A stretch of 64,000 nucleotides of DNA from Anaerolineae bacterium (GTDB taxonomy: Bacteria; Chloroflexota; Anaerolineae; Aggregatilineales; Phototrophicaceae): contig JAFLCG010000009.1 of the NCBI GenBank assembly GCA_017303635.1, positions 1 through 64,000 of the forward strand, given 5' to 3'. Below, in pieces: positions 26,974 to 35,674 of this stretch. The notes beneath the pieces are model-generated. The model saw only the letters and a list, made by a program, of their open reading frames with translations, did not search any database and was not told the DNA's origin. How positions within the stretch are numbered: the first letter of the stretch is position 1; each line of letters starts with the position of its first letter. Made by a program: the position numbers and the translations under genes.

Positions 26974-28227
26974 ATGAGTAACCGTCGCAATGCGGTCTAT
27001 CTACTTCTGATAACCAGCTTGGTGATCGGATTGATTACCGGTCGATCCTTTTTCTTTAATCTAGCGGCGATATTTTCTGGTCTCTTATTTGTTACGTTTT
27101 GGTGGTCATGGTATTCGGTGCGCTGGATTAGGATCGAACGCAAAACACGCGCTCGACGCGCACAAGTGGGGCGAACTGTTCTTGAACATTTTGCTATCCA
27201 CAACCGCACTCTAATCCCAAAACTGTGGCTTGAAATACGCGATCATTCAACTTTGCCTGGACATAAGGCAAGTCATGTTGTTCCGTATCTAACAGCAAAA
27301 CGCCGGTATCAATGGAATACGGAGACTATGTGTCTACTTCGAGGGGAATATAAATTAGGACCATTGACCATAATTAGCGGTGATCCATTTGGGTTATTTG
27401 TAGTGTCACGGAAATTAGAAGCAGTATCACATATTCTGGTTTATCCGCAAACCGTTCCAATCACTCGCATTGATTTGCCTATTGGAATACTTTCAGGCGG
27501 AGACGCTCGTCGCCAACGGACATTTCATGTAACAACAAATGCGGTAGGCATACGGGATTATGCGCCGGGGGATAGCTTTAATCGTATACACTGGCCTAGT
27601 AGTGCACGAAAAGACCAACTACTCGTTAAGGAATTTGAACTCGATCCATTAGTTGATATTTGGCTATTTCCAGATTTTTCTTTAACTTCACTCGCAGAGT
27701 CGGTCGAATTAAATCGCGATGAAGTAACAGGCAACATTATACCGACCAATAAAGAAATTCCGCCATCAACTGAAGAATATATTGTAGCCATAGCAGCCTC
27801 AATGGCGAAGTGTTTCATAGATTCGGAACGGTCTCTGGGTTATTCTGCGTACTCTCCTCATCGCGAATTTATGCAACCAGAGCGGGGGAGCCGCCAGCTT
27901 TCCCGCATCCTTCAATCGCTCGCTATGGCTCATAATACATCTAACTATTCGCTATCCCAAATGCTTAGCCTTGAAGCGCATTACTTCAGTAGGGGAACCA
28001 CGCTTGTCATCATTACTGCATCTATTGATGAAGCGTGGATAACGGAACTTCAACTGTTATTGCGAAGAGGCATACGTTCAATGTGTGTTCTAGTCGACCC
28101 TTCAAGTTTTGTTGCGGGATCTTCGATGGAAAGAGTGTCGGGATTATTGCGAATTGCACGTATACCTACTATCATCATTCGTCAAGATGATAATCTAGCT
28201 TCTGTCTTACAAGGACAGGTCATTTAG
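26974..28227 (+). CDS. DUF58 domain protein, MoxR partner
   Basis: The product has 417 residues. Two membrane segments at the N-terminus (VYLLLITSLVIGLITG and FNLAAIFSGLLFVTFWW) precede a beta region and the DUF58 core, with GIRDYAPGDSFNRIHWPSSARKDQLLVKEFE near residue 195. The C-terminal part is VWA-like. DUF58 proteins are encoded with MoxR ATPases across bacteria and are linked to envelope or enzyme maturation; the substrate here is unknown. It is separated from moxR by only 2 bases. Confidence 0.9.
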   Translation: MSNRRNAVYLLLITSLVIGLITGRSFFFNLAAIFSGLLFVTFWWSWYSVRWIRIERKTRARRAQVGRTVLEHFAIHNRTLIPKLWLEIRDHSTLPGHKASHVVPYLTAKRRYQWNTETMCLLRGEYKLGPLTIISGDPFGLFVVSRKLEAVSHILVYPQTVPITRIDLPIGILSGGDARRQRTFHVTTNAVGIRDYAPGDSFNRIHWPSSARKDQLLVKEFELDPLVDIWLFPDFSLTSLAESVELNRDEVTGNIIPTNKEIPPSTEEYIVAIAASMAKCFIDSERSLGYSAYSPHREFMQPERGSRQLSRILQSLAMAHNTSNYSLSQMLSLEAHYFSRGTTLVIITASIDEAWITELQLLLRRGIRSMCVLVDPSSFVAGSSMERVSGLLRIARIPTIIIRQDDNLASVLQGQVI

Positions 28228-28236
28228 AAGGTTTAT

Positions 28237-29373
28237 ATGTATCCCACGTTTGACACGATCGTATTAGGCGCTGGCGCATTAGGAAGTGCAGCGGCTTACT
28301 ATTTAGCCAAACGGGGGCAAACCGTTCTGGTAATTGAGCAATTTGAACTCAATCATCAAAAAGGGAGTTCTTATGGCATGTCTCGAATTATCCGATATGC
28401 CTATGACCAGATAAATTATGTTGAGCTGATGAAATCGGCATATACGCTATGGGCAGAAATCGAGTCCGAATCTAACACCAGGCTCTTTACCAAGACTGGA
28501 GGTATTGATTTCGGGAAACCCAGTGAAGTGCTTATCCAAAGCATTCGCTCAACTCTGGAGACGGCTGGTATTGCCTACGAAAAACTATCACCAGAAGTTG
28601 CTAGACAAATGTTTCCACAGTTTCGTTTTCGAGATGATTGGGAGGTTATCTTTCAGGAAGACGCAGGGATCTTGGAAGCATCTGCTTGTGTAATAGCGCA
28701 TATCGATCTTGCAAAAAGCTTAGGGGTTGAATTTCGCCCTAACACGATTATCAAGCATATTCATCCACAAAACGATCATGTAATTATTACTACAGATAAA
28801 GGCACTTTCTCTGCTGGCAACATTGTTATCGCTGCCGGAGGCTGGATGCAAAGCATACTTCAAGAGATAGGACTTAATCTCCCTCTTAAGCCAATGCGGT
28901 GTCAAGAAAGTTACTATGAGACAGATGATATCCAGAAATTTGGGAGCGAGCAGTTTCCTACATTTATTGCTCATGTAAGAGATGAGTTTGGATTTTTACC
29001 GTATGGAATGGCGAGCATACGTGACAGCGGCCTCAAGATTGGTCTTCACGGCGGAACTATAGTTAACCATCCGTCAGAAATTGACTACACGGTTGATCAA
29101 AATACTATTGAGAAAGTACTCTTATTTGCATCCAAAACCTTGCCCAGCGTCTCAGGTCTAAAATCTGCACGAATTTGCCTCTACACCATGACGCCCGATG
29201 AGCACTTCATTATTGATAAACATCCTCAATACCCTCACATTGTGATGGCAGGTGGGTGCTCAGGTCATGCGTTTAAATTTAGTACACTTATAGGAAAAAT
29301 CCTTAGTGAACTAGTAATCGACAGGTACACCGAACATAATATCGATATGTTTAGTGTACAAAGATTTCTCTAG
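28237..29373 (+). CDS. monomeric sarcosine oxidase/N-methyltryptophan oxidase-like flavoprotein
   Basis: The product has 378 residues. An N-terminal FAD motif (VLGAGALGSAAAYYLAKRG) is followed by SSYGMSRIIRYAY, which includes the active-site Arg, then GLKIGLHGG, and CLYTMTPDEHFIID, where the Cys is the site of covalent FAD attachment in monomeric sarcosine oxidase. GHAFKFSTLIG closes the pattern. It should oxidise a secondary N-methyl amino acid, releasing formaldehyde and H2O2. The substrate (sarcosine, N-methyltryptophan or pipecolate) cannot be settled. It follows the DUF58 gene by 9 bases. Confidence 0.9.
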   Translation: MYPTFDTIVLGAGALGSAAAYYLAKRGQTVLVIEQFELNHQKGSSYGMSRIIRYAYDQINYVELMKSAYTLWAEIESESNTRLFTKTGGIDFGKPSEVLIQSIRSTLETAGIAYEKLSPEVARQMFPQFRFRDDWEVIFQEDAGILEASACVIAHIDLAKSLGVEFRPNTIIKHIHPQNDHVIITTDKGTFSAGNIVIAAGGWMQSILQEIGLNLPLKPMRCQESYYETDDIQKFGSEQFPTFIAHVRDEFGFLPYGMASIRDSGLKIGLHGGTIVNHPSEIDYTVDQNTIEKVLLFASKTLPSVSGLKSARICLYTMTPDEHFIIDKHPQYPHIVMAGGCSGHAFKFSTLIGKILSELVIDRYTEHNIDMFSVQRFL

Positions 29374-29377
29374 CTTC

Positions 29378-30985
29378 ATGATAGATCAAGAAATGAGATC
29401 ACAGCCGACCAACAGATATCTCTATCTTTGTGTGTTCATTGGCGGAATGTGTACATTAGCCATTGAATTATCTGCCTCACGCTTGCTGGGGAATGTCTTT
29501 GGCACAAGTAATATCGTTTGGGCAAATGTTATTGGTTTAATTCTACTCTACTTAACCGTTGGGTATTTTGTTGGCGGTCGCTGGTCAGACCACTCACCCT
29601 ACCCACAAACATTCTATAGGATAATTATCTGGAGCGCTTTTCTCAGCGCCTTAATCCCATTAGTTTCAAGGCCTGTGTTGAGGACTGCAGCTACAGCAAT
29701 GGCAACGGCGAATGCTGGTGTTGCAGGGGGATCATTTATTTCGGTACTTATTCTTTTTTCCATACCGGTTATTCTACTTGGATGTTTATCACCATTTGCA
29801 ATACGATTAGCTGTCACGGACCTAGGCTCTTCTGGTCGTGTTTCGGGCGCCATTTATGGCATAAGCACTCTTGGTAGTTTGGTTGGTACGTTTGTTCCTG
29901 TACTATTCCTTATTCCTGAATTGGGCACAACTTTAACGTTCCTTCTTTTTGCTGCTCTACTGTTTGTGGTTGGAATATTGGGGCTTTTAAGAACAACAGG
30001 GGCGAAGTCTTTAATTTGGCTGTGGATGCCTATTGTCATATTGACTATTTACTTCATCGTAAGATCTGGCCCATTACGAGCACCGTTTCCAGGCTTGATA
30101 TTGCTGTATGAATCTGAAAGCCCGTATAACTACATTCAGGTTCAGGAAGATGTTAGTGGCACTCGATATCTGTTTCTAAATGAAGGACAGGGGATCCATA
30201 GCCAATGGAATTCAACGAACTATGGAGATGGGAATCGTACTTGGAGCTTCTTTCTAACTGCGCCCTATTTTAATACCCCTCCATTTATGACATCTGATGT
30301 TGATTCTCTTGCCATTATTGGACTTGCTGCTGGAACTATTGCTCGCCAATATAGTTATGTTTATGGTGATATTCCTATTGATGGTATTGAGATTGATCCC
30401 GGTATTGTGGAAGCCGGTAGTCGTTTTTTTGATATGAATCCTGTGAAGATGCCGAACTTGAATGTACTTATTGAGGATGGCCGCTATGCTTTAAACCGCT
30501 TGGGACGTGATTATAGCGTGATCGTTGTTGATGCATATCGACCTCCATATATACCGTGGCACTTGACGACTGTTGAGTTCTTTTATGAGGTGAAATCTAG
30601 TTTACAAAGTGATGGGGTACTTGCAATAAATGTTGGTCGTACCCCATCTGATCGTCGTTTAGTTGACGCAATGGCTAGTACGTTATTGGAAGTGTTTCCA
30701 TCAGTTCATGCAATGGATGTACCGAACTCGTTTAATACTATTCTTGTTGCGACTGCTCTACCGTCTGAAGCTACAAACTTGGAGGCTAATCTAGCTCTTA
30801 TGCCTTCTTCCATTAGGCCAATACTACGAGATGCTCTTTCGGTTGGTATTTCTTCTATTGTTTCTTTAGGTGTATCTGATGTTGTCTTTACTGATGATCG
30901 TGCTCCTCTTGAGACTTTAGTTGATTCACTTGTTATTCAATTTCTTCTATCGGGTGGTGTGTCTGATTTGGTGTCTGCCTCATGA
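29378..30985 (+). CDS. membrane-embedded spermidine-synthase-like protein
   Basis: The product has 535 residues. ATG 29378 lies 4 bases after the previous stop; GTG 29354 inside the upstream gene is less likely. The first 235 residues hold about eight membrane segments (AIELSASRLLGNVFGTSNIVW is typical). The cytosolic C-terminal half resembles aminopropyltransferases (SPYNYIQVQED, IDGIEIDPGIVEAGSRFF, VIVVDAYRPPYIPWHLTTVEFF). The usual GGGDG loop reads GLAAGT, and the second Asp of the catalytic pair is absent, so genuine spermidine synthesis is doubtful. Fused proteins of this type are widespread and mostly uncharacterised. The next gene starts within its stop (ATGA). Confidence 0.82.
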   Translation: MIDQEMRSQPTNRYLYLCVFIGGMCTLAIELSASRLLGNVFGTSNIVWANVIGLILLYLTVGYFVGGRWSDHSPYPQTFYRIIIWSAFLSALIPLVSRPVLRTAATAMATANAGVAGGSFISVLILFSIPVILLGCLSPFAIRLAVTDLGSSGRVSGAIYGISTLGSLVGTFVPVLFLIPELGTTLTFLLFAALLFVVGILGLLRTTGAKSLIWLWMPIVILTIYFIVRSGPLRAPFPGLILLYESESPYNYIQVQEDVSGTRYLFLNEGQGIHSQWNSTNYGDGNRTWSFFLTAPYFNTPPFMTSDVDSLAIIGLAAGTIARQYSYVYGDIPIDGIEIDPGIVEAGSRFFDMNPVKMPNLNVLIEDGRYALNRLGRDYSVIVVDAYRPPYIPWHLTTVEFFYEVKSSLQSDGVLAINVGRTPSDRRLVDAMASTLLEVFPSVHAMDVPNSFNTILVATALPSEATNLEANLALMPSSIRPILRDALSVGISSIVSLGVSDVVFTDDRAPLETLVDSLVIQFLLSGGVSDLVSAS

Positions 30986-31674
30986 ATATTGTTTCTCGAC
31001 TTGTTCTTTTTTTTCTTAGTCTCCTATTTTCCCTTGCATATGTTTTACTTGTTATTTCAGTTGGTGTGCGTTTAGTAATGACGCCTTTATTTCTTTTTGT
31101 TGAGTATTATCGAATTGGTTTCCCTTTAGATTTCTATGGTTTCTCGGTTTCGGATCGTTTGTTTTATTCGTCTCAAGTTTTGACTTATCTCTTAGAAAAT
31201 AGGTCTGATGGCTATTTAACAAGTCTTTCTCTTGACTCTAATGGCTCTCTTTTTAATGATCGTGAAATAGTGCATATGATTGATGTAAATGTTCTTAGCA
31301 AAATGTTTTTTGGAATTGTTTTGTTCGTCTTTATTCTTCTGATTATTTCCATTATCTTCTCGAAATTCTATTTGACTATGCGAAGTTTCATTCGCAAAAG
31401 TATTGAATTGGGTTGTTACATTACACTAGGGTTGATTTTACTCATTGTTACAGGCGCAATAGTTAGTTGGGAAGCTTTTTTTAGTGGCTTTCATCAACTA
31501 TTCTTTACAGAAAACACGTGGATATTCGAGTATTCAGACAGCTTGATTCGTTTATTCCCTGAGCAGTTCTGGTTTGATGCAGCAATTCTAGTAGGTGGCA
31601 TTGCAGTGCTCTTGGCATTATTCACGTTATGGATAATCCTTCGCCTCCCCTACTGGTCTAGCAAACCACAATAA
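30982..31674 (+). CDS. DUF1461-type integral membrane protein
   Basis: The product has 230 residues with four membrane segments and a large extracytoplasmic loop. The order of features (N-terminal TM, FPLDFYGFSVSDRLFYS, a loop with NDREIVHMIDV, then LFPEQFWFDAAI near the end) fits the DUF1461/TIGR01906 family. Function is unknown for the family. The coding sequence is the most AT-rich in the window, with many TTT, ATT and CTT codons. The start overlaps the preceding stop, so it is coupled to the spermidine-synthase-like gene. Confidence 0.75.
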   Translation: MNIVSRLVLFFLSLLFSLAYVLLVISVGVRLVMTPLFLFVEYYRIGFPLDFYGFSVSDRLFYSSQVLTYLLENRSDGYLTSLSLDSNGSLFNDREIVHMIDVNVLSKMFFGIVLFVFILLIISIIFSKFYLTMRSFIRKSIELGCYITLGLILLIVTGAIVSWEAFFSGFHQLFFTENTWIFEYSDSLIRLFPEQFWFDAAILVGGIAVLLALFTLWIILRLPYWSSKPQ

Positions 31675-31755
31675 GCTCGATTGAACCTAAACAAACTGCC
31701 TGATACTCTATACCCTAAAGCTTTATCAATCACTATAGGAAGTGAAACGAGTCAC

Positions 31756-33027
31756 ATGAATCGACTCATAAAATGGTTGACATTGGGAATTGGGATCAAG
31801 CGATGGTTGGTACTATTGACTCTAAGTGCAATGATTGTAGCTATCGGAATTTCTTCTATCTTCCTCCTGAGCATCAACATTCATATAGCCGGTTTATCTA
31901 CTCTAGATGAACTCATAATCAGTTTCTCTTTCATCATTCTTGGTTGTCTAGGGATTGCGACCTCCAGCCTCAAAATCACGAGGCGCCTATTAGAACCATT
32001 TAGAGGCTCGCAACAAGGAAAAGTCATTGACAATTTATATGCTCATAGCCGACGACAGCGTGGCATGAAAGTAGTTGCAATCGGTGGCGGTACAGGATTA
32101 CCTTCAGTCCTGCGCGGGTTAAAAGGAGTTACAAGTAACATTACTGCAGTTGTCACTGTCGCTGATGACGGTGGGAGCTCCGGCCGATTGAGACGAGAGC
32201 TCGGTGTGCTACCGCCTGGGGATCTTCGGAATAATATCGCAGCCCTAGCAGATGATGAAAATCTTATGACTCGTCTTTTTCAGTACCGATTCAATGCCGG
32301 AGATTTAGGGGGACATGCATTTGGAAATCTATTCATCAGTGCATTGGCAGGCGTAACAGGTAGTATCGAAAGTGCGCTCGTCGAAACGGGTCGTGTTCTC
32401 AATATCCAAGGACAGGTTCTGCCGGCAACTTTGGACGACGTAAATCTGGCAGCTCTGGTTCAACTACCCAATCAAAACAGATCAATAATGGTGCATGGAG
32501 AATCTAGCATAACTGATGCGAATGGAACTATCGAAGAAATTATGCTGGACCCTGCAAGCGTTGCAGCATACAGTGGGAGCGTAAAGGCAATTCTGGAAGC
32601 CGATGTAGTTGTCATTGGGCCGGGAAGTTTATTCACTAGCATCCTTCCAAACTTGCTTGTCAAAGGAATCCAAGAAGCGCTACGAGCAACCAACGCCTAC
32701 AGTATCTACGTATGCAATGTCGCTACACAACCCGGTGAGACGGATGATTTTTCGGTAGCAGATCATGTTATGGCATTAGAGAAACATGTTGGTCGAGGTA
32801 TTTTCCAGGTCGTCCTCGCAAACAACGTCTATCCGGCTGAGAATGCAGGAAGTAATACGCGCTATGTCACCCCTGCTCCTGAAAATCATGACATATTCCA
32901 GCGGTATCATATCCGATATACAGATCTCACCGACTCAGAACGTCCATGGCGACATGATCCAGCGAAGCTAGCGCGTTCAATTATCAAAATCCGCAATGAA
33001 GAACGATCTGGCGCAACTATTCCGTAA
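31756..33027 (+). CDS. yvcK: YvcK/CofD-like protein with N-terminal membrane anchor
   Basis: The product has 423 residues. The core (from residue 105) has KVVAIGGGTGLPSVLRGLK, TVADDGGSSGRLR, LPPGDLRNNI, GHAFGNLF, GPGSLFTSILPNLLV and VCNVATQPGETDDFSV, as in YvcK, which binds UDP-sugars and controls carbon flux and cell-wall synthesis. The extra 105 residues carry two membrane segments (WLVLLTLSAMIVAIGISSIF and LIISFSFIILGCLGIA), so this form should be membrane-tethered. ATG 31756 is chosen; TTG 31681 would add an unsupported hydrophilic leader. gap follows 100 bases later, in keeping with a central-carbon setting. Confidence 0.9.
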   Translation: MNRLIKWLTLGIGIKRWLVLLTLSAMIVAIGISSIFLLSINIHIAGLSTLDELIISFSFIILGCLGIATSSLKITRRLLEPFRGSQQGKVIDNLYAHSRRQRGMKVVAIGGGTGLPSVLRGLKGVTSNITAVVTVADDGGSSGRLRRELGVLPPGDLRNNIAALADDENLMTRLFQYRFNAGDLGGHAFGNLFISALAGVTGSIESALVETGRVLNIQGQVLPATLDDVNLAALVQLPNQNRSIMVHGESSITDANGTIEEIMLDPASVAAYSGSVKAILEADVVVIGPGSLFTSILPNLLVKGIQEALRATNAYSIYVCNVATQPGETDDFSVADHVMALEKHVGRGIFQVVLANNVYPAENAGSNTRYVTPAPENHDIFQRYHIRYTDLTDSERPWRHDPAKLARSIIKIRNEERSGATIP

Positions 33028-33055
33028 TCAGTGGACTCAACGGCCATCTAGAGAG

Positions 33056-33084
33056 TCGAGTTTTTCTTACGAAGCGGTTACAAT
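33056..33084 (+). promoter_or_regulatory. candidate gap promoter
   Basis: TACAAT (33079-33084) is preceded at 17 bases by TCGAGT (33056-33061), a weak -35 match. The start codon follows at 33130 with a strong AAGGAGG site. The same TACAATAG sequence recurs before ruvB, and TACAAT recurs before rplU and the 49476 gene. Confidence 0.4.
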
Positions 33085-33129
33085 AGATACAGACGTTTCC
33101 ACTCGACATATCCCTCAAGGAGGATCATT

Positions 33130-34146
33130 GTGGCAAAAAAGATTCGCGTCGGCATCAATGGTTTTGGTCGTATTGGTCGGCAGGTGTTGCGCGCCATACG
33201 AGAGTACTATCCTAACGACATCGACATAGTCGCTTTCAATGACCTAGGCGATCTGCCCACGATGGCACATCTGTTTCGCCATGACTCCAACTATGGTCAT
33301 TATGCGGGCACAGTGGAAGTTGCAGACAATGCACTCATTGTTGATGGTGACAAGATCCAAGCACTGGCAGAAAAAGATCCAGCACTGCTTAAGTGGGGTG
33401 ATCTGGGTGTCGATATTGTTATCGAAAGCACTGGACGCTTTACCGACAAGGCCAGTGCTGGCAAACACATCACTGCAGGGGCAAAGAAGGTCATCATTAG
33501 CGCCCCAGCAAAAGACGAAGACATTACCATTTGTCTGGGCGTCAATGATGAGAAATACGATCCAGCCACTCATCATGTGGTCTCTAATGCATCCTGCACA
33601 ACCAATTGTCTTGCACCAGCAGCTAAGGTCATCAACGACAAATATGGCATCAAGCGTGGCTTAATGACCACTGTCCATAGTTACACGAATGACCAACAAA
33701 TCCTCGACCTGCCCCACAAAGATCTTCGCCGTGCACGGGCAGCAGCGCTCAATATCATTCCTACAACCACTGGCGCAGCTAAAGCGGTTTCACTGGTTAT
33801 CCCGGAACTGAAGGGCAAGTTCGATGGGATGGCTATGCGCGTCCCGACCCCGACCGTTTCACTGGTCGACTTTGTTGCCGAGATTGAGAAACCGGCTACG
33901 AAGGATGAAATGATTGCGGCATTCGAAGAAGCTGCTAACGGACGCATGAAGGGTGTTCTGGGTGTATCCCATGAGCCTTTGGTTTCGATGGACTTCAAGG
34001 GTGACAGCCGCTCCAGCATAGTTGATGTAGAGATGTGCCAGGTCATGGGTGGCACCATGATTAAGGTCGTTACCTGGTATGACAATGAGTGGGGTTACTC
34101 GTGCCGTGTGGCCGATCTAACCAAGATGATGGGCAGCAAACTGTAA
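33130..34146 (+). CDS. gap: glyceraldehyde-3-phosphate dehydrogenase
   Basis: The product has 338 residues with a GTG start behind AAGGAGG. The NAD-binding motif is INGFGRIGRQVLRA, the catalytic Cys is in SNASCTTNCLAP, the His follows in TVHSYTNDQ, and WYDNEWGYSCRV closes the family pattern. It oxidises glyceraldehyde 3-phosphate to 1,3-bisphosphoglycerate in glycolysis. pgk and tpiA follow on the same strand, an ordinary glycolytic cluster, with a terminator-like hairpin directly after gap. Confidence 0.97.
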   Translation: MAKKIRVGINGFGRIGRQVLRAIREYYPNDIDIVAFNDLGDLPTMAHLFRHDSNYGHYAGTVEVADNALIVDGDKIQALAEKDPALLKWGDLGVDIVIESTGRFTDKASAGKHITAGAKKVIISAPAKDEDITICLGVNDEKYDPATHHVVSNASCTTNCLAPAAKVINDKYGIKRGLMTTVHSYTNDQQILDLPHKDLRRARAAALNIIPTTTGAAKAVSLVIPELKGKFDGMAMRVPTPTVSLVDFVAEIEKPATKDEMIAAFEEAANGRMKGVLGVSHEPLVSMDFKGDSRSSIVDVEMCQVMGGTMIKVVTWYDNEWGYSCRVADLTKMMGSKL

Positions 34147-34170
34147 ACCTATCCCCGTAAGCGATTCAAG

Positions 34171-34205
34171 AGGCGAGGTATCTCATAGTGCCTCGCCTTT
34201 TTGTT
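34171..34205 (+). terminator. intrinsic terminator/attenuator between gap and pgk
   Basis: AGGCGAGG (34171-34178) pairs with CCTCGCCT (34191-34198) across a 12-base loop and is followed by a run of T. It lies inside the gap-pgk interval, so it probably sets gap expression above pgk by partial termination. Confidence 0.7.
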
Positions 34206-34227
34206 ATACACTCCTCCGGAGGAACCC

Positions 34228-35418
34228 ATGAACAAAATGACCGTTCGGGATATTGACCTGAAGGGCAAACGTGTCTTGATGCGAGTGGACTTCAATGTTC
34301 CACTCGAAGGCAATACCATCACGGATGATACTCGTATCCGGGCCGCTATTCCTACTCTGAAGTATGTACTCGAACAGAATCCCAAATCACTCATACTGAT
34401 GTCGCACTTGGGACGTCCCAAAGGTGGTCCCGATCCCAAGTATTCACTCGCCCCGGTGACAGCCGAACTTTCCAAACAACTGGGAGTTGAGGTCAAGTTC
34501 GCGGCCGATTGCGTAGGGGATGTTGCGGCGGCGGCGGCGGCGGCATTACCAACGGGTGGTGTACTGCTTCTGGAGAATACCCGTTTTCATCCAACCGAGG
34601 AAAAGAATGATCTGGCCCTTGCAGAACAGATGGCTGCATTGGGGGATATATACGTCAACGATGCCTTTGGTTCGGCACATCGTGCACATTCTTCAACCGA
34701 AGGTGTAGCTCGTTACCTTCCCGCCGTCGCCGGCCTGCTGATGGAAAAGGAAATCGATTATCTGGCGACTGCGTTAGAAACCCCCAAGCGTCCTTTTGCA
34801 GCGATTCTGGGCGGGGCGAAAGTTTCGGACAAAATCGCGGTGATTGAGGCCTTGCTCGGCAAAGTTGATATGCTGCTGATCGGTGGTGGCATGGCGAATA
34901 CGTTCCTGAAGGCTAAAGGCTACAGTATGGGACGGTCGCTTGTTGAAGAAACAGCAGTTGATACCGCTAAAGCCCTGCTTGAAAAGGGCGGTTCAAAGCT
35001 CGTTCTACCTATCGATGCAATCATTGGTGATAACTTCGATAATAACGCCAAGACGCAGATACTAGATGTGTCCGCAGGCGTCCCTGATGGTTGGGCAATT
35101 TATGACATTGGGCCGGAAACCGTCAAGCTGTTCGGCGAGAAACTAAACGGCGCAAAGACCGTGGTCTGGAACGGTCCGATGGGTGTTTTTGAAATGTCCT
35201 CCTTCGCGGTTGGAACCAATGCGATTGCGAAAATCGTCGCAGATGAAACCAGCAAGGGTGCCATATCAATCATCGGGGGTGGGGACTCAGCCGCAGCAGT
35301 CGAACAATCCGGCTTGGCAAATCAGATCACTCATATTTCGACCGGTGGTGGTGCTAGCCTTGAAATGTTAGAGGGGCAGGCGCTGCCGGGCGTGGTGGCC
35401 CTAAAGGACAAGAATTAG
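34228..35418 (+). CDS. pgk: phosphoglycerate kinase
   Basis: The product has 396 residues and transfers phosphate from 1,3-bisphosphoglycerate to ADP. ATG 34228 is chosen because GGAGGAA lies just upstream; an earlier in-frame TTG would translate that site. Motifs: RVDFNVPLE, MSHLGRPKG, NTRFHPTEEKND, DAFGSAHRAHSS, AILGGAKVSDKI, LLIGGGMANTFLKAKG, WNGPMGVFE and GGGDSAAAVE. A run of seven alanines (about residues 100-106) is encoded by a GCG repeat. Confidence 0.97.
   Translation: MNKMTVRDIDLKGKRVLMRVDFNVPLEGNTITDDTRIRAAIPTLKYVLEQNPKSLILMSHLGRPKGGPDPKYSLAPVTAELSKQLGVEVKFAADCVGDVAAAAAAALPTGGVLLLENTRFHPTEEKNDLALAEQMAALGDIYVNDAFGSAHRAHSSTEGVARYLPAVAGLLMEKEIDYLATALETPKRPFAAILGGAKVSDKIAVIEALLGKVDMLLIGGGMANTFLKAKGYSMGRSLVEETAVDTAKALLEKGGSKLVLPIDAIIGDNFDNNAKTQILDVSAGVPDGWAIYDIGPETVKLFGEKLNGAKTVVWNGPMGVFEMSSFAVGTNAIAKIVADETSKGAISIIGGGDSAAAVEQSGLANQITHISTGGGASLEMLEGQALPGVVALKDKN
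34525..34545 (+). repeat. (GCG)6 trinucleotide repeat inside pgk
   Basis: Six consecutive GCG codons followed by GCA encode seven alanines. It falls in a surface region of the N-terminal domain, just before the LPTGGVLLLENTRFH segment. In-frame repeat slippage would change the number of alanines without breaking the frame. Confidence 0.8.
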
Positions 35419-35541
35419 GGTAAAGGTCGCTGTGGATTGGACAAATTTGACATTCTTGACGAATTGGACACCTCCCCTCTCGTGTTCCGTCAATGCCATC
35501 GATGTCAATTGGAATTCGGAGTGACACAAACGTTTTCGGTT

Positions 35542-35560
35542 GGACGGATATAGTCCGTCC
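35542..35560. promoter_or_regulatory. hairpin in the pgk-tpiA spacer
   Basis: GGACGGA (35542-35548) and TCCGTCC (35554-35560) form a perfect 7-bp inverted repeat with a 5-base centre. Upstream in the same spacer, ATTGGACA occurs twice (35436-35443 and 35463-35470). Terminator or operator cannot be told apart by eye. Confidence 0.4.
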
Positions 35561-35602
35561 CTATCTTCCGGCTTGATTAGATCATAGCATGGAGCAAGGA
35601 TA

Positions 35603-35628
35603 ATAATCGGAACATATGTTCCGATTAT
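35603..35628. promoter_or_regulatory. 26-bp perfect palindrome upstream of tpiA
   Basis: ATAATCGGAACAT followed at once by its reverse complement gives a perfect 26-bp palindrome, 46 bases before the tpiA ATG. It lacks a central loop and a T-run, so a repressor operator is at least as likely as a terminator. Confidence 0.5.
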
Positions 35629-35674
35629 CTCTCATTTTCAGGTCTGAATGACTATAAGCAAAGCTTGAGGCTGT

